In this document: piece after piece, positions 1 to 11,642 of the stretch | Layout: the number at the start of each line of letters is the position of its first letter | How positions within the stretch are numbered: the first letter of the stretch is position 1 | Source of the DNA: Sinohyriopsis cumingii | Taxonomy: Eukaryota; Mollusca; Bivalvia; Unionida; Unionidae | Assembly (NCBI GenBank): GCA_028554795.2 | Contig: JAPYKE020000521.1 | Span: forward strand, 123,501 to 187,500 | DNA length: 64,000 nt | Direction of reading: 5' to 3' | The notes under the pieces: generated by a model | Told to the model about the DNA's origin: nothing | The model's input: the letters and a program-made list of their open reading frames with translations, nothing else | The model's database searches: none | Translations under genes and position numbers: made by a program

Positions 1-1285
1 ATGACATCACCAGCAGTTATAACAATTTGTGCTTCAGCTGCAATAGCAATTACTGGTGTTCTTAATATCATAGGGAAAATATATTTACATGTACAAATAC
101 AAAATTGCATGAGTATATAATAAAACTGATTACAGCGACGATATCATACTCCAAATTATCATCGTTGATAAAATTAGGCCTTAGCGATGGAATAATATCA
201 GATTCTGAATTGACAGAAATGATTAAGATTTACGACGAGAAACGAGGAGGATTCGCGGACGACGTATACTATTTCGTCGAGGTCGATCTCGTTTATCTTG
301 AATATCTTCACGATGCTCACAAATGTTATCCATTATACGCTGAATGAATTCTTGCCACTAACGAAATCCTGTCTCGGGAACAGCACGGGAAAATAAAAAA
401 TAAGTTCGGTCTGGGAGACTCCAAAGTGAAAAAACATGTGCCCAAACTCATGGATAAAAACAATTACTTTTGCATCATCGTCTACTCGAACAAGCTATCA
501 AACACGGGCTTGTGTTCGTTAAAATTAATCGCACTCTCAAGTCTCAACAATCCCCGTGGATGAAACCTACATCGACGTTAACACGAAACAACACGAAATC
601 TCCACCACATACTTCGGCAAAATTGTCTCCAAACTTACGAGCAGCAGCGTCTTCGTAAAAAACATAAAAAGATATTCGACATGGTGAATATCGTCAAACG
701 ACGAGACAAACTGTTCGCCAATGAAGCCTACCTGCACACGAAAATCTTCAATAAATATCTCGTCGCCATCGAATCCAGGGAAAAACAATCTCAAACTCGA
801 TAAACACATCTACGACGGAGCGGCCATTGATGATCTCTCCAAAATGGTCATTTACAAGTTTCATTATGATTTTATCAAAAACAATAACCTGCTAATGACC
901 GATACAGAATTTGTAGCAAGACCTGTTCGACCATGAAGAACTTTTCGATCTCAGCGACTATCCCACACATAAACCTTTCTACTGCGACGATAACAAAAAG
1001 GTCCTAGGAAAGTTCAAAAACGAAAGCTATGGAACACCCATCCAAACTGTACTTCATAGCCCTTAACGATGGCACCGTCCAAAAATATGTCGTCGGTAAA
1101 ATCGCTAGCGTCGATCACTACAGACAAGCACACTACAAGGACATCTACACTGTTACACCATGAGAACATTCTAGTACATCGACTTCACATCTCTACGCTG
1201 CTCATTAACATAACATGCGTGCTCCATTGATGATAAACGATACTCCACCTATGGCATTCATAAATTCGCCATCAAACACACACAT
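1..1285 (+). pseudogene. Dead hairpin-protein / protein-primed DNA polymerase B chimera, copy A (cut by window edge)
   Basis: The first ~110 bases encode the second membrane helix of a two-helix hairpin protein, whose start lies outside the window. Its C-terminal helix (S-D-G-I-I-S-D-S-E-L) runs at 105-347 directly into a polymerase segment (V-D-L-V-Y-L-E-Y-L-H-D), then a stop. Further polymerase pieces follow in shifted frames: a K-L-T-S-S-S-V-F block (~630), G-A-A-I-D-D-L-S-K (~815), M-T-D-T at 895-906 (remnant of the catalytic D-T-D motif), and the C-terminal D-D-K-R-Y block at 1226-1243. This order matches the palm-thumb half of protein-primed family B polymerases of Polinton/Maverick and adintovirus-type elements. 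Exonuclease, terminal-protein region and palm motif A are missing. Several stops and frameshifts make it non-functional. The polymerase assignment is strong; which element it came from is inference. Confidence 0.8.
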
Positions 1286-1860
1286 GCACACATAAAAAAC
1301 GATGATCAATATTATATACGCACTGACACTGAAAACACACACTCTCAGGCACAAACAAAACAAACAACTGAGCCAGAAATCCCCACACCCTAGTTGTATA
1401 TATCAAGGTGGCATCGCTCAATTTTTCACGCAAACAAAAGTGTAAGAACCCCCATTAAACTGATACTGTAGTTTTCTACTCTTAAGAGTGTGAATACGTT
1501 CTCAGTCACTTAGTGTACGCAGTGAACTTTACCGACCACCGATAAATCGTACTCGTTTAAAAAATGCATGATATGCTATGTTACTTATTAATTAGTCGGT
1601 CATTACTATTCCAAGCATTATTGAAATGTTGACAGAAAACTTGACCCAGATACATAATGTGACATATCGTGCTTGATATTGGTCAATTCTACAAGAAGGG
1701 AATGTAGTTAGGTCATTTGTTCCGGAGTCTAGACTTTAAGTTTTTAAATGTGCACACAATTTGGATGATTGATTAACATTAATGTACCACGAGGATATTT
1801 TGTTATGTATAAGACAATTGGTTTTTAGTTCCCATGTCATGGCCTCAACAGAAATTGTAT

Positions 1861-2200
1861 ATATTTGTAGCTTATGTGCCTGACCAGATTTTATTGTTTG
1901 AAAGAACAGACACAACGTTTAAATTTATGTTAGTTCGTGGTCACACAAGGATTAGACGATGTGTTGCAATTTGATCAAAGATTTCTTAGTCATGCAAGAG
2001 CAAATTTGTCGATAGTTTATTTTATTGTACATATTTGTAGCTTATGAGCGTGGCCAGATTGTATTGTTTGAAAGTAGGGACACAACGTTTAAATTAATGT
2101 TAGTTCGTGTGCTCAAACATTTCATAGTCATGCAACAACAACTTTGTCGATGGTTTATTTTATTGCCACTCTCCTACGTTCGTACTGATAGTTTTGGGAT
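1861..2200 (+). repeat. Internal 170-bp tandem duplication in unit A
   Basis: A block beginning ATATTTGTAGCTTATG at 1861 recurs at 2031, a spacing of 170 bases, with about 85-90% identity by eye. Unit C has the same doublet (20486 and 20656). Unit B has a single copy (about 6198-6365). It is a lineage marker among the duplicated units; no coding role is seen. Confidence 0.85.
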
Positions 2201-2365
2201 TTTATAACGAAATGTAAACTATGCATCATAATTTATATAATGTGGTCACATCATACACTGGATCATCGTTTGTAAATGTGTGCATGCGTATATACTCCCT
2301 CTTTTTAGAGCAAATATTTGGGATATTTCATCTTGACTAATATCAAATTTATTCTATTCTTTCAG

Positions 2366-2389
2366 GAAGAAAGAGAGAAGAAAGAAAGA
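2366..2389 (+). CDS. 24-base micro-exon 1 (E-E-R-E-K-K-E-R)
   Basis: A TTCTTTCAG acceptor ends at 2365 and a GTAAGT donor starts at 2390, leaving 24 bases that translate in phase 0 as eight highly charged residues, E-E-R-E-K-K-E-R. The same exon with acceptor and donor recurs at 6570, 14566, 20991, 46446 and, changed, at 47228; decayed copies lie at 12155 and 12822. It can be included or skipped without changing frame. The parent protein is unknown. Such a peptide would extend a charged helix or coiled coil. Exon use is inferred from splice sites and recurrence; I have no transcript. Confidence 0.6.
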
Positions 2390-2393
2390 GTAA

Positions 2394-3360
2394 GTAAAAT
2401 TATAGCTGCTTTCAGTAAATAAGTGCAACTCATGCATTTACTTACAGTGATTTCTAAGATAAAATTTATGAAAAGTAGCTATTAGCCAAATTGTCCTCAT
2501 TTTTTGCCATTACCAAGGAAGGATTATTTTCAAACCCTTGTCTAGTTCATATTTTTTCTATATCGCGCATGTATTGCTTTCGACGGAAAAACAAGTAGCA
2601 TCGTTTGTTCAATAAATGCGTACGAACGGACATTTTAATATACTAATAAAGTATACGTTTGTCTCACGATGTACCTATAATAATATGACAGTGTCCTACC
2701 AACTGTCCGTCCTATTTAAGGATTGACTGTCGGGTTCATAATTTTACAAGCAATGAGATGCTAATTAATGGTTTTCTTTTTCTAAATGTATAATTTGGCT
2801 AACATTGTCTGTTTTATCCCAAACGCCAAGGTCACAGGAAGGAAAATGTAATCATGAAACTTGTTTCCTGTCAGGAATAAAATTTTAGAAATGTCGGAGA
2901 CACTTTATTTTCTTGTTATATTCAACAAAACATCCCTGAAGCAACGATGAAGCTAAACACGATACGACATCTGCACTGTTTTTGTTGCTACGTGACCAAT
3001 TAAAACATATTGGCATTTACTAAGGAGAAATGAGTTTATCTCTAGCAACGTAGCTGTGCAGTAACATTATTCCAATGAAACTGTCGAGTTAGTATAAAGC
3101 GTTAATACTGTAAACTATACGTAATTAATCTGGGGTATGTTCAATGAGATATTAAAACACACTGTGGCATACACTACTCCAATATTGCAAAATTTGTATA
3201 ATTCTGCGTTTCCGTCTGGCAGGCATGCGTGGGTACACATTATTATTTGTCAGAAACAAAAACAAAATGTATTAAATGATCCCATCAATTGTCAAGCGTT
3301 CTAATTGTAAATGCGTTCCACACATCGTTGTGCTAAATAAGAACGTCAGAGCTATCTTGC
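2394..3360. other. Shared spacer of unit A, no gene seen
   Basis: AT-rich DNA that aligns with 6598-7555 and 21019-21980. No open frame of note, no RNA gene and no recognisable mobile element. Confidence 0.7.
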
Positions 3361-3860
3361 TAAACACTAGGTCCCCTGTCTGAAACTCGCGGCATCCCAA
3401 TTTTGTATCATTACTTTTCCTTTTCTATTTTTATGTGGAAACTTTCTTTTATTACTCCCGCTTGCCAAACAAGAAGTCGCGAGTTCGAAAGTTGTGGCAT
3501 CTAATTTGATTTTTGTTACTTTTTCATCTTTGAACTTCCTTTTCAACTCACGCATCCTAATGTTTTATTGCGTTATTTTTTACTTTTTATTTTTATGTTT
3601 AAACGTTCGCAAGAAGTCTCGAGCTCGAAACTCGTGGCATCCCATTTTTTATATTGAAACTATCTTGTATGACTACCGTCTGCCAAAAATGAGGTCGCTA
3701 GTTTGAAATTTAAGGCATCCCAATTTTTATTTTGTATTCCTTACTTTTTTATTTTCATGCTGAAACGTTCTTTTGATCTCGCGCATCCCAATTTATAATT
3801 GTTTTTCACTTTTAGTTGTATGGTGATACTGTCTTTTATTACTCCCGGCATATATACGAT
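3361..3860 (+). repeat. tRNA-3'-half-like tandem repeats, array 1
   Basis: Irregular repeats of a motif like GCCAAACAAGAGGTCGCGAG, then TTCGAAACTCGCGGCATCCC. The motif contains a perfect five-base stem (GCGAG/CTCGC) around a seven-base TTCGAAA loop, the geometry of a tRNA T-arm, followed by an acceptor-like GGCATCCCA. Copies are seen near 3448, 3608 and 3670, each followed by T-rich DNA and a GCGCATCCCA half-motif. No D-arm or complete cloverleaf is present, so this is not a tRNA gene. Similar arrays lie at 8460-9160 and 43925-45060. Confidence 0.65.
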
Positions 3861-4548
3861 TTATTCGGAAGAGTACATGGATTGTCCCACTCTGTTATGT
3901 TTGGTGTTACTTTGCACACCAGATTCATATGCAGTCTCAGCAGTCTATCCAAAATGTTGTCACCCTCAAGTATAATTTGTCAGCGGTAGGTACTGTGATT
4001 TTCTTAGACAATCTTAGTCGTTACTTTATACCTCATTACGCCGTATGTTAAAAATCGGCAATTTTCAGCGGATACTGTATGCACCACAATCGCAACCTCC
4101 GACCCGTCACTGATCTAAACAAATGAAATCACACACTAGTTTTAAAATTTATAGCAAAAAAATGATTCCTGATATTTTAACAACTACTGTTTATTGAATA
4201 TTTCAATTGTCAAAATTACTTCCAGGCTTTATATACAATAACAACATTGTACGTGTGCGATACTGAAAGACAGATTGGACAAATGTATCGAATGCTATAT
4301 TACCCATTCAAAATCAAATGTGGGTGTAATAAAGAAGAATACCAGAGGCATCCTCGACACTATGAGATAAGTTCAAAAACAAATAAAAGAAAACGGGTCG
4401 GGTTGTACCTTCTTTATAATCGACGTTAAGGTATTCACGGAAACATATATTATACGAACAAATGAGAAATTTAAGTATTATTTTAACTGCATATTAGACC
4501 GGACAATCAGCAATTTAATATGTATCACTGAATTTCTGGAAATTGTGT
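3861..4548 (+). pseudogene. Decayed copy of the coding-like block at 9224-9903
   Basis: Positions 3867-3975 keep a reading frame matching the short ORF at 9224-9340 of unit B (E-E-Y-M-D-C-P-T-L-L-C), including its stop. Positions 4247-4548 match the 90-codon ORF at 9631-9903, but an extra block of about 26 bases near 4320 and a stop break it. The copy ends abruptly at 4548 where unit B begins. Function unknown. Confidence 0.5.
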
Positions 4549-5720
4549 CCATCAGATTCTGAATTCACAGAAATGATTAAGATTTACCACGATAAACAAG
4601 CAGGATAAGCGGACGACGTATGCTATTTCGTCGAGGTCGATCTCGTTTATCTTGAACATCTTCACGATGCTCACAACTATTATCCATTCTTCGCCGAATG
4701 ATTTCTTATTACTAACAAAATGCTGTCTCGGGAACAGCACGAGCAAACAAATAAATAAATTCGGTCTGGGCGACTCCAAAGTGAAATAACATGTATTCAA
4801 TCTCATGGATAAAAACAAATGTATTTTGCTTCATCGTCTACTCAAACAAGCTATCAAACACGGGCTCGTGTTCCATAAAATTCATCGCACTCTCAAGTCT
4901 CAAAAATCCCTGTGGATGAAACCTAGATCTCCATAAACACGAAACAACGGGCAAACGCCACCACAGACACCGGCAAAAATATCTTCAAACTTACGAGCAG
5001 CAGCGTCTTCGTAAAATCCACGGAACACATTCGACATCCGAAAAAATGAAATGGTTAACTGCGTCAAACGACGAGATAAACTGGTCGCCAATGAAGCTGA
5101 CCTCCACATGAAAATCTTCAATGAAGATCTCATATTCGCCATCAAATCCAGGGAAAAAAATCTCAAATTCGATAAACACATCTACGTTGGAGCGGCCATT
5201 GAGGATCTCTCCAGAATGGTCATTTACAAGTTTCATTCTGATTTTATCAAAAACAATAATCTGCTAATGACCGATACAGCCGTACTCGTGTAGAAAATTC
5301 ACACCGAAGATTTGTAGCAAGACATGTTCGACCACAAAGAACTTTTTGATCTCAGCGACTATCCCACACATAAACCTTCCCACTGCGACGATAACAAAAA
5401 GGTCCTAGGAAAGTTCAAAAACGAAAGCAATGGAACACCCATCCAAAATATACTGCATTGCTCTTGACGATGGTACCGTCAATAAAAAGCTAACGGTGTC
5501 AAAAAATATGTCGTCGGTAAAATCGCTACCGTCGATCACTACAGACAAGTACACTACAAGGAGATCTACACTTTTACACCATGAGAACATTCCAGTACAT
5601 CAACTTCAGATCTCTACGCTACACATTAGCAAAGCAGGACGTGCTCCTATGATGATAAACGATACTCCACCTATGGCATTCATACAATCGCCATCGGACA
5701 CACACATGCAAATAAAACAA
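4549..5720 (+). pseudogene. Dead hairpin / protein-primed DNA polymerase B chimera, copy B (5'-truncated)
   Basis: Begins inside the C-terminal helix of the hairpin protein (S-D-S-E-F-T-E-M-I-K) at the tandem junction with unit A, and passes into the same polymerase segment (V-D-L-V-Y-L-E-H-L-H-D) after a stop. Recognisable polymerase blocks in changing frames: K-L-T-S-S-S-V-F-V (~4990), V-G-A-A-I-E-D-L-S-R (~5190), M-T-D-T at 5267-5278, a D-L-S-D-Y-P block (~5350), K-V-L-G-K-F-K (~5400) and Y-D-D-K-R-Y at 5648-5665. Longest open pieces are 80-98 codons. It is more diverged from copies A and C than they are from each other. The same hairpin-to-polymerase join and the stop after the H-D-A-H block occur in all copies. 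Non-functional. Confidence 0.8.
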
Positions 5721-6569
5721 CGATGATCAATGTTATATACGCACTGACACTGAAAACACACACTCTCAGGCACGTACAAAACAAACAACTGAGCCAGAAA
5801 CACCGACACCCTAGTTGTATATATCAAGGGGGCATCGCTCAATTTCCACGCAGACAAAAGTGTGCCAGAACCCACATTAAACTGATACTGTAGTTTTCTA
5901 CAAATGTGCATGGTATGCTATGTTACTTATTGATTAGTCGGTCCTGACCATTCCAAGCATTATTGAGATGTTGACAGAAAACCTTACCCAGATACATAAT
6001 CTGACCTATCGTGCTTGAATTGGTCAATACTACAAGAAGGGAATGTAATTAAATAATTTGTTTCGGAGTCTGAACTTTAAGTTTTTAAACGTGCACAAAA
6101 TATTGATGATTGATTAACATTAATGTACTACGAGGATATTTTTTTATGAATAAGACAACTTGGTTTTTAGTTCACACGTCATGGCCTTAACAAAATTGTA
6201 TATATGTGTAGCTTATGTGCGTGACCAGATTGTATTGTTTGAAAGAACAGACACCACGTTTAAATTAATGTTAGTTCGTGTATACATAATGATTAGACGA
6301 TGTGTTGCAATTTGCTCAAAGATTTCATAGTCATAACAACAGCAAATTTGTAGATGGTTTATTTTATTGCCACTTTATTACGTTCGTATTGATAGTTTTA
6401 GGATTTTATAGAGAAATGTCAACTATGCATCATCATTTATGTAATGTTGTCGTGTCTTACACTTGATTTTCATTTGTGAATATGTGCATGCGTATCTACT
6501 CCCTCTTTTGAGAGCAAATATGTGGGATATTTCATCTTGACTAATATCAGATTTATTCTATTCTTTCAG

Positions 6570-6593
6570 GAAGAGAGAGCGAAAAAAGAAAGA
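6570..6593 (+). CDS. 24-base micro-exon 2 (E-E-R-A-K-K-E-R)
   Basis: TTCTTTCAG acceptor to 6569, GTAAGT donor from 6594, 24 bases between them in phase 0. It differs from micro-exon 1 by one residue (A for E) and a few silent changes. It lies 850 bases past the polymerase pseudogene, the same arrangement as in units A and C. Coding use is inferred. Confidence 0.6.
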
Positions 6594-7824
6594 GTAAGTA
6601 AAAGTATAGCTGCTTTCAATAAATAAGTACAAATCATGCATTACTTACAGTTATTATATGATTTCTAAGATGAAAATATTAATGAAAAATAATTATTAGC
6701 CTAATTTTCTTCATTTTTTACCATTACCAGGGAAGGATTATTTTAAAACCCTTGTCTAGTTCATATTTTTTCTATACCGCGCATGTATTGCTTTCGACGG
6801 AAAAAGAAGTAGCATCGTTTGTTCAAGAAATGCGTACAAACGGACACTTTAATGGACTATTACATTATACGTTTGTCTCAAGATGTGCCTGTACTGATAT
6901 GACATTGTCCTAACAACTGTCCGTCCTGTTAAATTATTGACTGTCAGGTCCATAATTTTACAAGCAATGAGACGATAATTAATGGCTTTCTCTTTCTAAA
7001 TGTATAATGTGGCCAACATTGTCTGTTTTATCCCAAACGTCAAGGTCATAAGAAGGAAAATGTAATCATGAAACTTGTTTCCGTGTCCGGCTTCAAATTT
7101 TAGAAATACCGGAAAGTTTATTTTCTTATCATATTCAACAAAACATCCTTAAAGCAACGATAAAGCCACGCAAGATACGACGCCTGCACTGTTTTTGTTG
7201 CTACATAACCAGTTAAGACATATTGGCATTTACTAAGGAGCAGTGAGTTTATCTCTAGCAAAGTAGTTGTGCATTAACAATATTCCAATGAAACTGTCGA
7301 GTTAGTACACAGCGTTAATGCTTTAAACTATACGTAATTACTCTGGAGTATGTTCAATGAGATATTAAACACACTGTGACATACACTACTCCAATATTGA
7401 CCCATTTGTCTCATTCTGCGTTTCAGTCTGGCAGGCATGCATGGGTCAAGTTATTATTTGTCAAAAAATAAATAAATAACTGTATTAAATTATTGCACCA
7501 ATCGTCAAGCGTTTAACGCATCGTTGTGCTAAATAAGAAGGTCAGCGCTATCTTGTATAAAGACTGCTTGGACAAGTGAAAGGGAGGTAATCTATGAAAC
7601 TCAAACTGGTTTCCAAAAAGGGTACTCGCCTATATTAACATGTTTAGTCTTCAAACATTGGTATATAACTAGTTAAGCAGACCTGATTTCAGAATATGTT
7701 TTTAATAGTTTTGTGTACGTGTCTACCTTTATCGGCATTATACACAATTTACCTTTATAACATAGGAAACAGAACCAATTGCATTATACGTCCTTTAATG
7801 TTGAATCTGTCAATTATTCGATTA

Positions 7825-7827
<3 letters not shown>

Positions 7828-7901
<74 letters not shown>
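7828..7901. repeat. (TA)n microsatellite
   Basis: About 37 uninterrupted TA dinucleotides. Apparent I-Y repeat ORFs on both strands here are artefacts of the dinucleotide. Confidence 0.98.
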
Positions 7902-7903
<2 letters not shown>

Positions 7904-8455
7904 AAAGAGAGACAGAGAGATGATAAATGCCATAATTGACAATTTAATATACTGACTGATGGTGATATTGCTAGTTGTGCACATACTGTCAAAAATGTAG
8001 TAATTCAAGTTGCGGAGAAACATTTGACAAGATTATGATTGACTAAACTCAAAGTACTGTTTGTATAAATGTAGGTATTCTGAAAAATCGTATATCATAT
8101 TCATGCCCCAGAATGTGTGTGGTTATCAATGTTAAAACCATACTGAAAATTTGCACAACAGATTTTTGTACCAGTTATTCGAAATGACCAAACAATAGGA
8201 TGTTCTGCATTCTCTACCAGTAAATGTTGCCCATATCGTGTTTATATTTGAATCTTTACACATTCCTTTAAAAACCTGATAAAATAGACCAGAATGATCG
8301 ATTATGCATACTTAACATCATGTTGCAAACTATTAAGCAAGATTAACATGAAATTGAAACCACAATCCTGATCCACTATCTCCATACTATTCACTAAAGG
8401 ATACTTTATGATCTTCGTTCAACAGCTGCAATATTGTATATAAACATCCGCATTT
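7902..8455. other. Segment shared with unit D, no gene seen
   Basis: Aligns with about 43380-43920 (for example the region around GTATACTGAATGATGGTGAT). No open frame or RNA feature is recognisable. Confidence 0.6.
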
Positions 8456-8459
8456 ATCT

Positions 8460-9160
8460 GTGTATTTGTGTGTCCCGCTTGGCAAACAAGGGGTCGAGAG
8501 TTCGAACTTCAAGGCATCTGAATTTTTCTTTTATATTTTATATTTGTTTCTGTTTTAATTTGTATGTGCATACATTTTTTTAAAATCGCACATCCATTTT
8601 GTTGTTTTCTTTTTTTTCTTTTAGTTTGATATTAAAACTTTCTTTTCAACTCGCGCTTCCAGTTTTCTTTTTATAAACTTTTAATTTTATGTTGGAACTT
8701 TCTTGTATGACTCCCGTCTGCCAAACAAGAGGTAACGGATTAGAAACTCGCAACATCCTAATCTGGTTATAATTTTTATTTTTCTTAGATTTTAAGGTTG
8801 AATCTTTCTTTGAAACTCGCTCATCCGAATTTTTTACTTTCATTTTTTTACTTTTTGTTTTTACGTTGAAACGTTGGAAGAAACTAGGTTCGCCCCCATT
8901 ATCTACTAAGGTTCTTTTAGACTAAAGTCTGCCAAGCAAAAAGTCGTCAGTTCGAAATTCGTGGTACATCATTTGTTTATAATGAATCTTTCTTTATGAC
9001 TAACGCCGGCCAAACACGAGGTCCTGAGTCTGAAATTCGCGGCATCCCAATTTTGTATCATTTCTTTTCCTTTTTTACTCCCGCTTGCCAAACAAGAGGT
9101 CGCGAGTTCGAAACTTAAGGCATCCCAATGTTTATTTTATATTCCTTACTTTTTATTTTC
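8460..9160 (+). repeat. tRNA-3'-half-like tandem repeats, array 2
   Basis: At least five copies (near 8470, 8709, 8924, 8998 and 9076) of the motif with a T-arm-like GCGAG-TTCGAAA-CTCGC hairpin followed by GGCATCCCA, separated by T-rich DNA. The copy near 9076 is well conserved up to the T-loop, others are mutated. The array aligns with 3361-3860 and 43925-45060. Confidence 0.65.
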
Positions 9161-9223
9161 ATGTTGAAACGTTCTTTTGATCTCGTGCATCCCAGTTTGT
9201 TATCATTGTTTTTCACTTTTACG

Positions 9224-9340
9224 ATGTCTTCGGAAGAGTACATGGATTGCCCCACTCTGTTATGTTTGGTGTCACTTTGCACACCAGATTCATATGCAAT
9301 CTCAGCATTCCGTCCAAAATGTTTTCACCCTCAAGTATAA
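9224..9340 (+). CDS. Short ORF of unknown function
   Basis: ATG at 9224 opens 38 codons (starts M-S-S-E-E-Y-M-D-C-P, ends F-H-P-Q-V). The frame and stop are kept in unit A (3867-3975), although four or five residues differ there and the ATG is absent. No family is recognised. It may be a fragment of a larger lost coding region, since it sits 290 bases before the next ORF in both units. Confidence 0.25.
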   Translation: MSSEEYMDCPTLLCLVSLCTPDSYAISAFRPKCFHPQV

Positions 9341-9630
9341 TATGCCAGCCGTAGGTACTGTGATTTTCCTAGGCAATCCTAGTCGTTACTTACGGTATCC
9401 CTCGTAATGGCCGTATGTAAAACAAATCGGCAATTTTCAGCAGATACTGTATGCACCACAATCGTATCATCCGACCCGTCATTGATCTAAAAAATGAAAT
9501 TACGCACTAGTTTTGAAATTTATAGCAATAACTGACTCCTGATATTTTAACAATTGATTGTTTATTGAATATTTAAATTGTCAAAAGTAAGACCAGACTT
9601 TATGTACAAAGACAAGATTCTAGGTGTGCG

Positions 9631-9903
9631 ATGCTGAAGCATAGATTAGACAGATGTACCGAATGCCATATTACCCATTTAAATATCAATGGAAACCTCG
9701 ACATTATGAAATACGTTCAAAAACAAATAAAAGAAAACGGGTCGGGTTGTACCTTCTTTATAATCGACGTTAAAGTATTCACGGAAACATATATTATACG
9801 AACAAATGAGAAATTTAAGAATTATTTTAACTGCATATTGGACCGGAAAATCAGCAATATAGTATGTATCACTGAATGTCTGGAAACTGTGTCCATCTTG
9901 TAA
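9631..9903 (+). CDS. Unrecognised 90-codon ORF
   Basis: An intact ORF of 90 codons with ordinary amino-acid composition (blocks N-G-S-G-C-T-F-F-I-I-D-V and Y-I-I-R-T-N-E-K-F, then Y-F-N-C-I-L-D). Its copy in unit A (4247-4548) is frameshifted by an insertion, but most of the second half remains readable. No signal peptide or membrane segment. It may derive from the same mobile element as the polymerase, or be an exon of a host gene; I cannot identify it. The stretch 9904-10080 holds short repeat remnants only. Confidence 0.35.
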   Translation: MLKHRLDRCTECHITHLNINGNLDIMKYVQKQIKENGSGCTFFIIDVKVFTETYIIRTNEKFKNYFNCILDRKISNIVCITECLETVSIL

Positions 9904-10099
9904 ATCTAGTCATCGTCGCTACTGCTGAATGGATGGTCCTGTCAACACGAAATGTTCAAAAAGATGCTTATTATGATACAAATGGTGCTGATATGAGGTC
10001 AAATATGGGCACCAATATAGCCATCTTGAAAATCTTGTTATTGCCACTTCTGAATGAAACGTAATAGTGCGATAAGGTTTCCACTAGTATGGTTCTTAA

Positions 10100-10347
10100 G
10101 AGGGGCCTAGTGTTCTGAAGCGCTCACCTTTACCGATCACTGCCATCTCACCTCTGTCAGAGTGGGTTCGACTCTCAGACTCGGCCAGTGTTGGTATGTG
10201 ACAAAGCTTGCTAGTTGAAACCCTTGGGTTGGTGGTTCTTAAAGATTTTTTCCCGTAGTTCTTCCTCCACCAGTTATACTTCCCGCCATGTATAGCCTAT
10301 CTTTCACTGAGGAATGTCGTTAACCAGACCAACAACAACAACAACAC
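10100..10347 (+). mobile_element. SINE family 2, copy a
   Basis: A tRNA-like head with A-box region (GGGGCCTAGTGTTCTGAAGC) and B-box region (GTGGGTTCGACTCTC), a body of about 150 bases, and a (CAA)n tail at about 10328-10347. It shares head and body with 22370-22625. The tail triplet matches the 3' end of the LINE at 23339-27958, which suggests LINE-driven mobility. No clear target duplication is seen. Confidence 0.8.
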
Positions 10348-10477
10348 AAGCTACTTACTTTGTCCTACAAGTAAAGGTTATGTAGCGGGTAATTTTTATA
10401 TTTGTAATACATACGTAGTACTCAGCACATTAGTTTTGTCGTGATAAATGCAATGGTTTTGCTGTTAAAGGTGACGT

Positions 10478-10650
10478 ACAAACATCATGCCGCGGATATA
10501 TGGCGGTCATGACCCACCCATTTACATTATCCTGACCAGTCCTAACACTAACCTGTTAATGCTGAGCGTCTAGCGAGGTAGCTGCTGGTACCATTTTTAT
10601 AAGTCTTTGGTATGATTTGGCCTGGGTTCGAACCAACGACCTCCCGCATC
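10478..10650 (-). mobile_element. SINE family 1 fragment
   Basis: Reverse-complement match to the head and first body part of SINE family 1 (compare 47384-47679), including a CGGATGCGGGAGGTCGTTGG head and TACCAAAGACTTATAAAAAT. Both ends are incomplete. Confidence 0.85.
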
Positions 10651-10723
10651 CGCATATTTCGGTGGGAAAATTGCAACGAATTCTCGTCATATTCATGCAG
10701 TTTTGAATTAGCTATATCAGCCA

Positions 10724-10799
<76 letters not shown>

Positions 10800-10847
10800 G
10801 ATAACGTGCCTGTGTGAACGCGACTATAGTCGTACAAGGTATCATGT

Positions 10848-10911
<64 letters not shown>
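10724..10911. repeat. (TA)n(GA)n compound microsatellite and second (TA)n tract
   Basis: TA repeat 10724-10754 runs straight into GA repeat 10755-10798; a second TA tract spans about 10850-10910. The first compound tract and flanks are duplicated at 23176-23258, the block that received the LINE. Confidence 0.95.
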
Positions 10912-10913
<2 letters not shown>

Positions 10914-11600
10914 TTCCGATTATTATCTCATGTAAGTCTGTGTCTCACACATAAAGAAAAATGAAACAATCAGCTTTGACAAAAAATGTTGCAGTTGACG
11001 TTGCCAAACACTTTTTGAGAAGTGAATCCAGATTGGTCATACAACTCATAGTGTAAGATGAACTGTATAAAAAGTGCAAATCTGCATTTGTCCTTCCTTC
11101 TAATATTCAAATATCAACTGAGGATTGTCTTCTCGAATACGTATCAAGTGTGCAATGTTCATCTAAGTAGAATAGCGTCGTCGTTGCATAATTTATAATG
11201 TATTCCGTTTCCGTGATGAGAAAAGTAAGGAATTCTGGTAAGGTTGTCTAATCAGATCATGATTTGTCTTTCAAAAATATCCACACCAGCACATACACAA
11301 AACACTTTTTTATCATTATTTTGTGTAAGAAGTAACCATACACTGGGCACTTGTACCAATGCACTGAAAAATCGTTTGCCGTCATATGAGTCTGTGCTTG
11401 ATCAACATTTTTGTTTCCTTTTTTCAAATGATATCGACATAACGGAAATAATCATTTCTGATATACTGTAGTGCAGAGGGGTTCTGCAGGCATTTGTGGA
11501 ATAAAACAATTTTTAAATAAAATAAATTAATCAAATACTGAAAAAAGCATTGATTTGGAAAACAGAATGACAGCTAATGTCGACGATAAAGTAAGCAGAT
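10912..11600 (+). repeat. Duplicated block, partner of 27972-28400 plus 30290-30590
   Basis: Aligns with the flanks of the LINE and of the 1.9-kb insertion (for example ATGAAACAATCAGCTTTGAC, and CATTTCTGATATACTGTAGT near 11452 and 30401). This copy is the pre-insertion form and defines both insertions' edges. No gene is seen; the 75-codon ORF at 11244 is not conserved. Confidence 0.85.
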
Positions 11601-11642
11601 AAGAATATTTGAAACCGTTACACTATTCCGATATAAAACAAT

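Larger units (their letters stand above)
1..4548 (+). repeat. Duplicated unit A
   Basis: Positions 1-3360 align nearly continuously with 18638-21980 (unit C, only scattered differences) and, more distantly, with 4549-7555 (unit B). Positions 3370-4548 align with about 9020-9897 of unit B. Unit A lacks roughly 1.4 kb present in B between those parts (B 7560-9020). Apart from the polymerase pseudogene, a micro-exon and the tRNA-like repeats, no gene is seen in 1286-2365 or 2394-3360. Confidence 0.9.
4549..9900 (+). repeat. Duplicated unit B
   Basis: Starts at a sharp junction with unit A: at 4548 sequence matching 9897 switches to sequence matching ~200. The junction shares about three bases (ATC). 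Positions 4549-7640 match units A and C; 7640-9250 match unit D (43080-45090). This unit is the most complete copy downstream of the micro-exon. Nothing else gene-like is seen in 5721-6569 or 6598-7820. Confidence 0.85.

Noticed and set aside
7696-8023. ORFs with long I-Y repeats on both strands, here and at 51770, 55171 and 59251
   Set aside because: Pure products of (TA)n dinucleotide tracts; no flanking coding signal.
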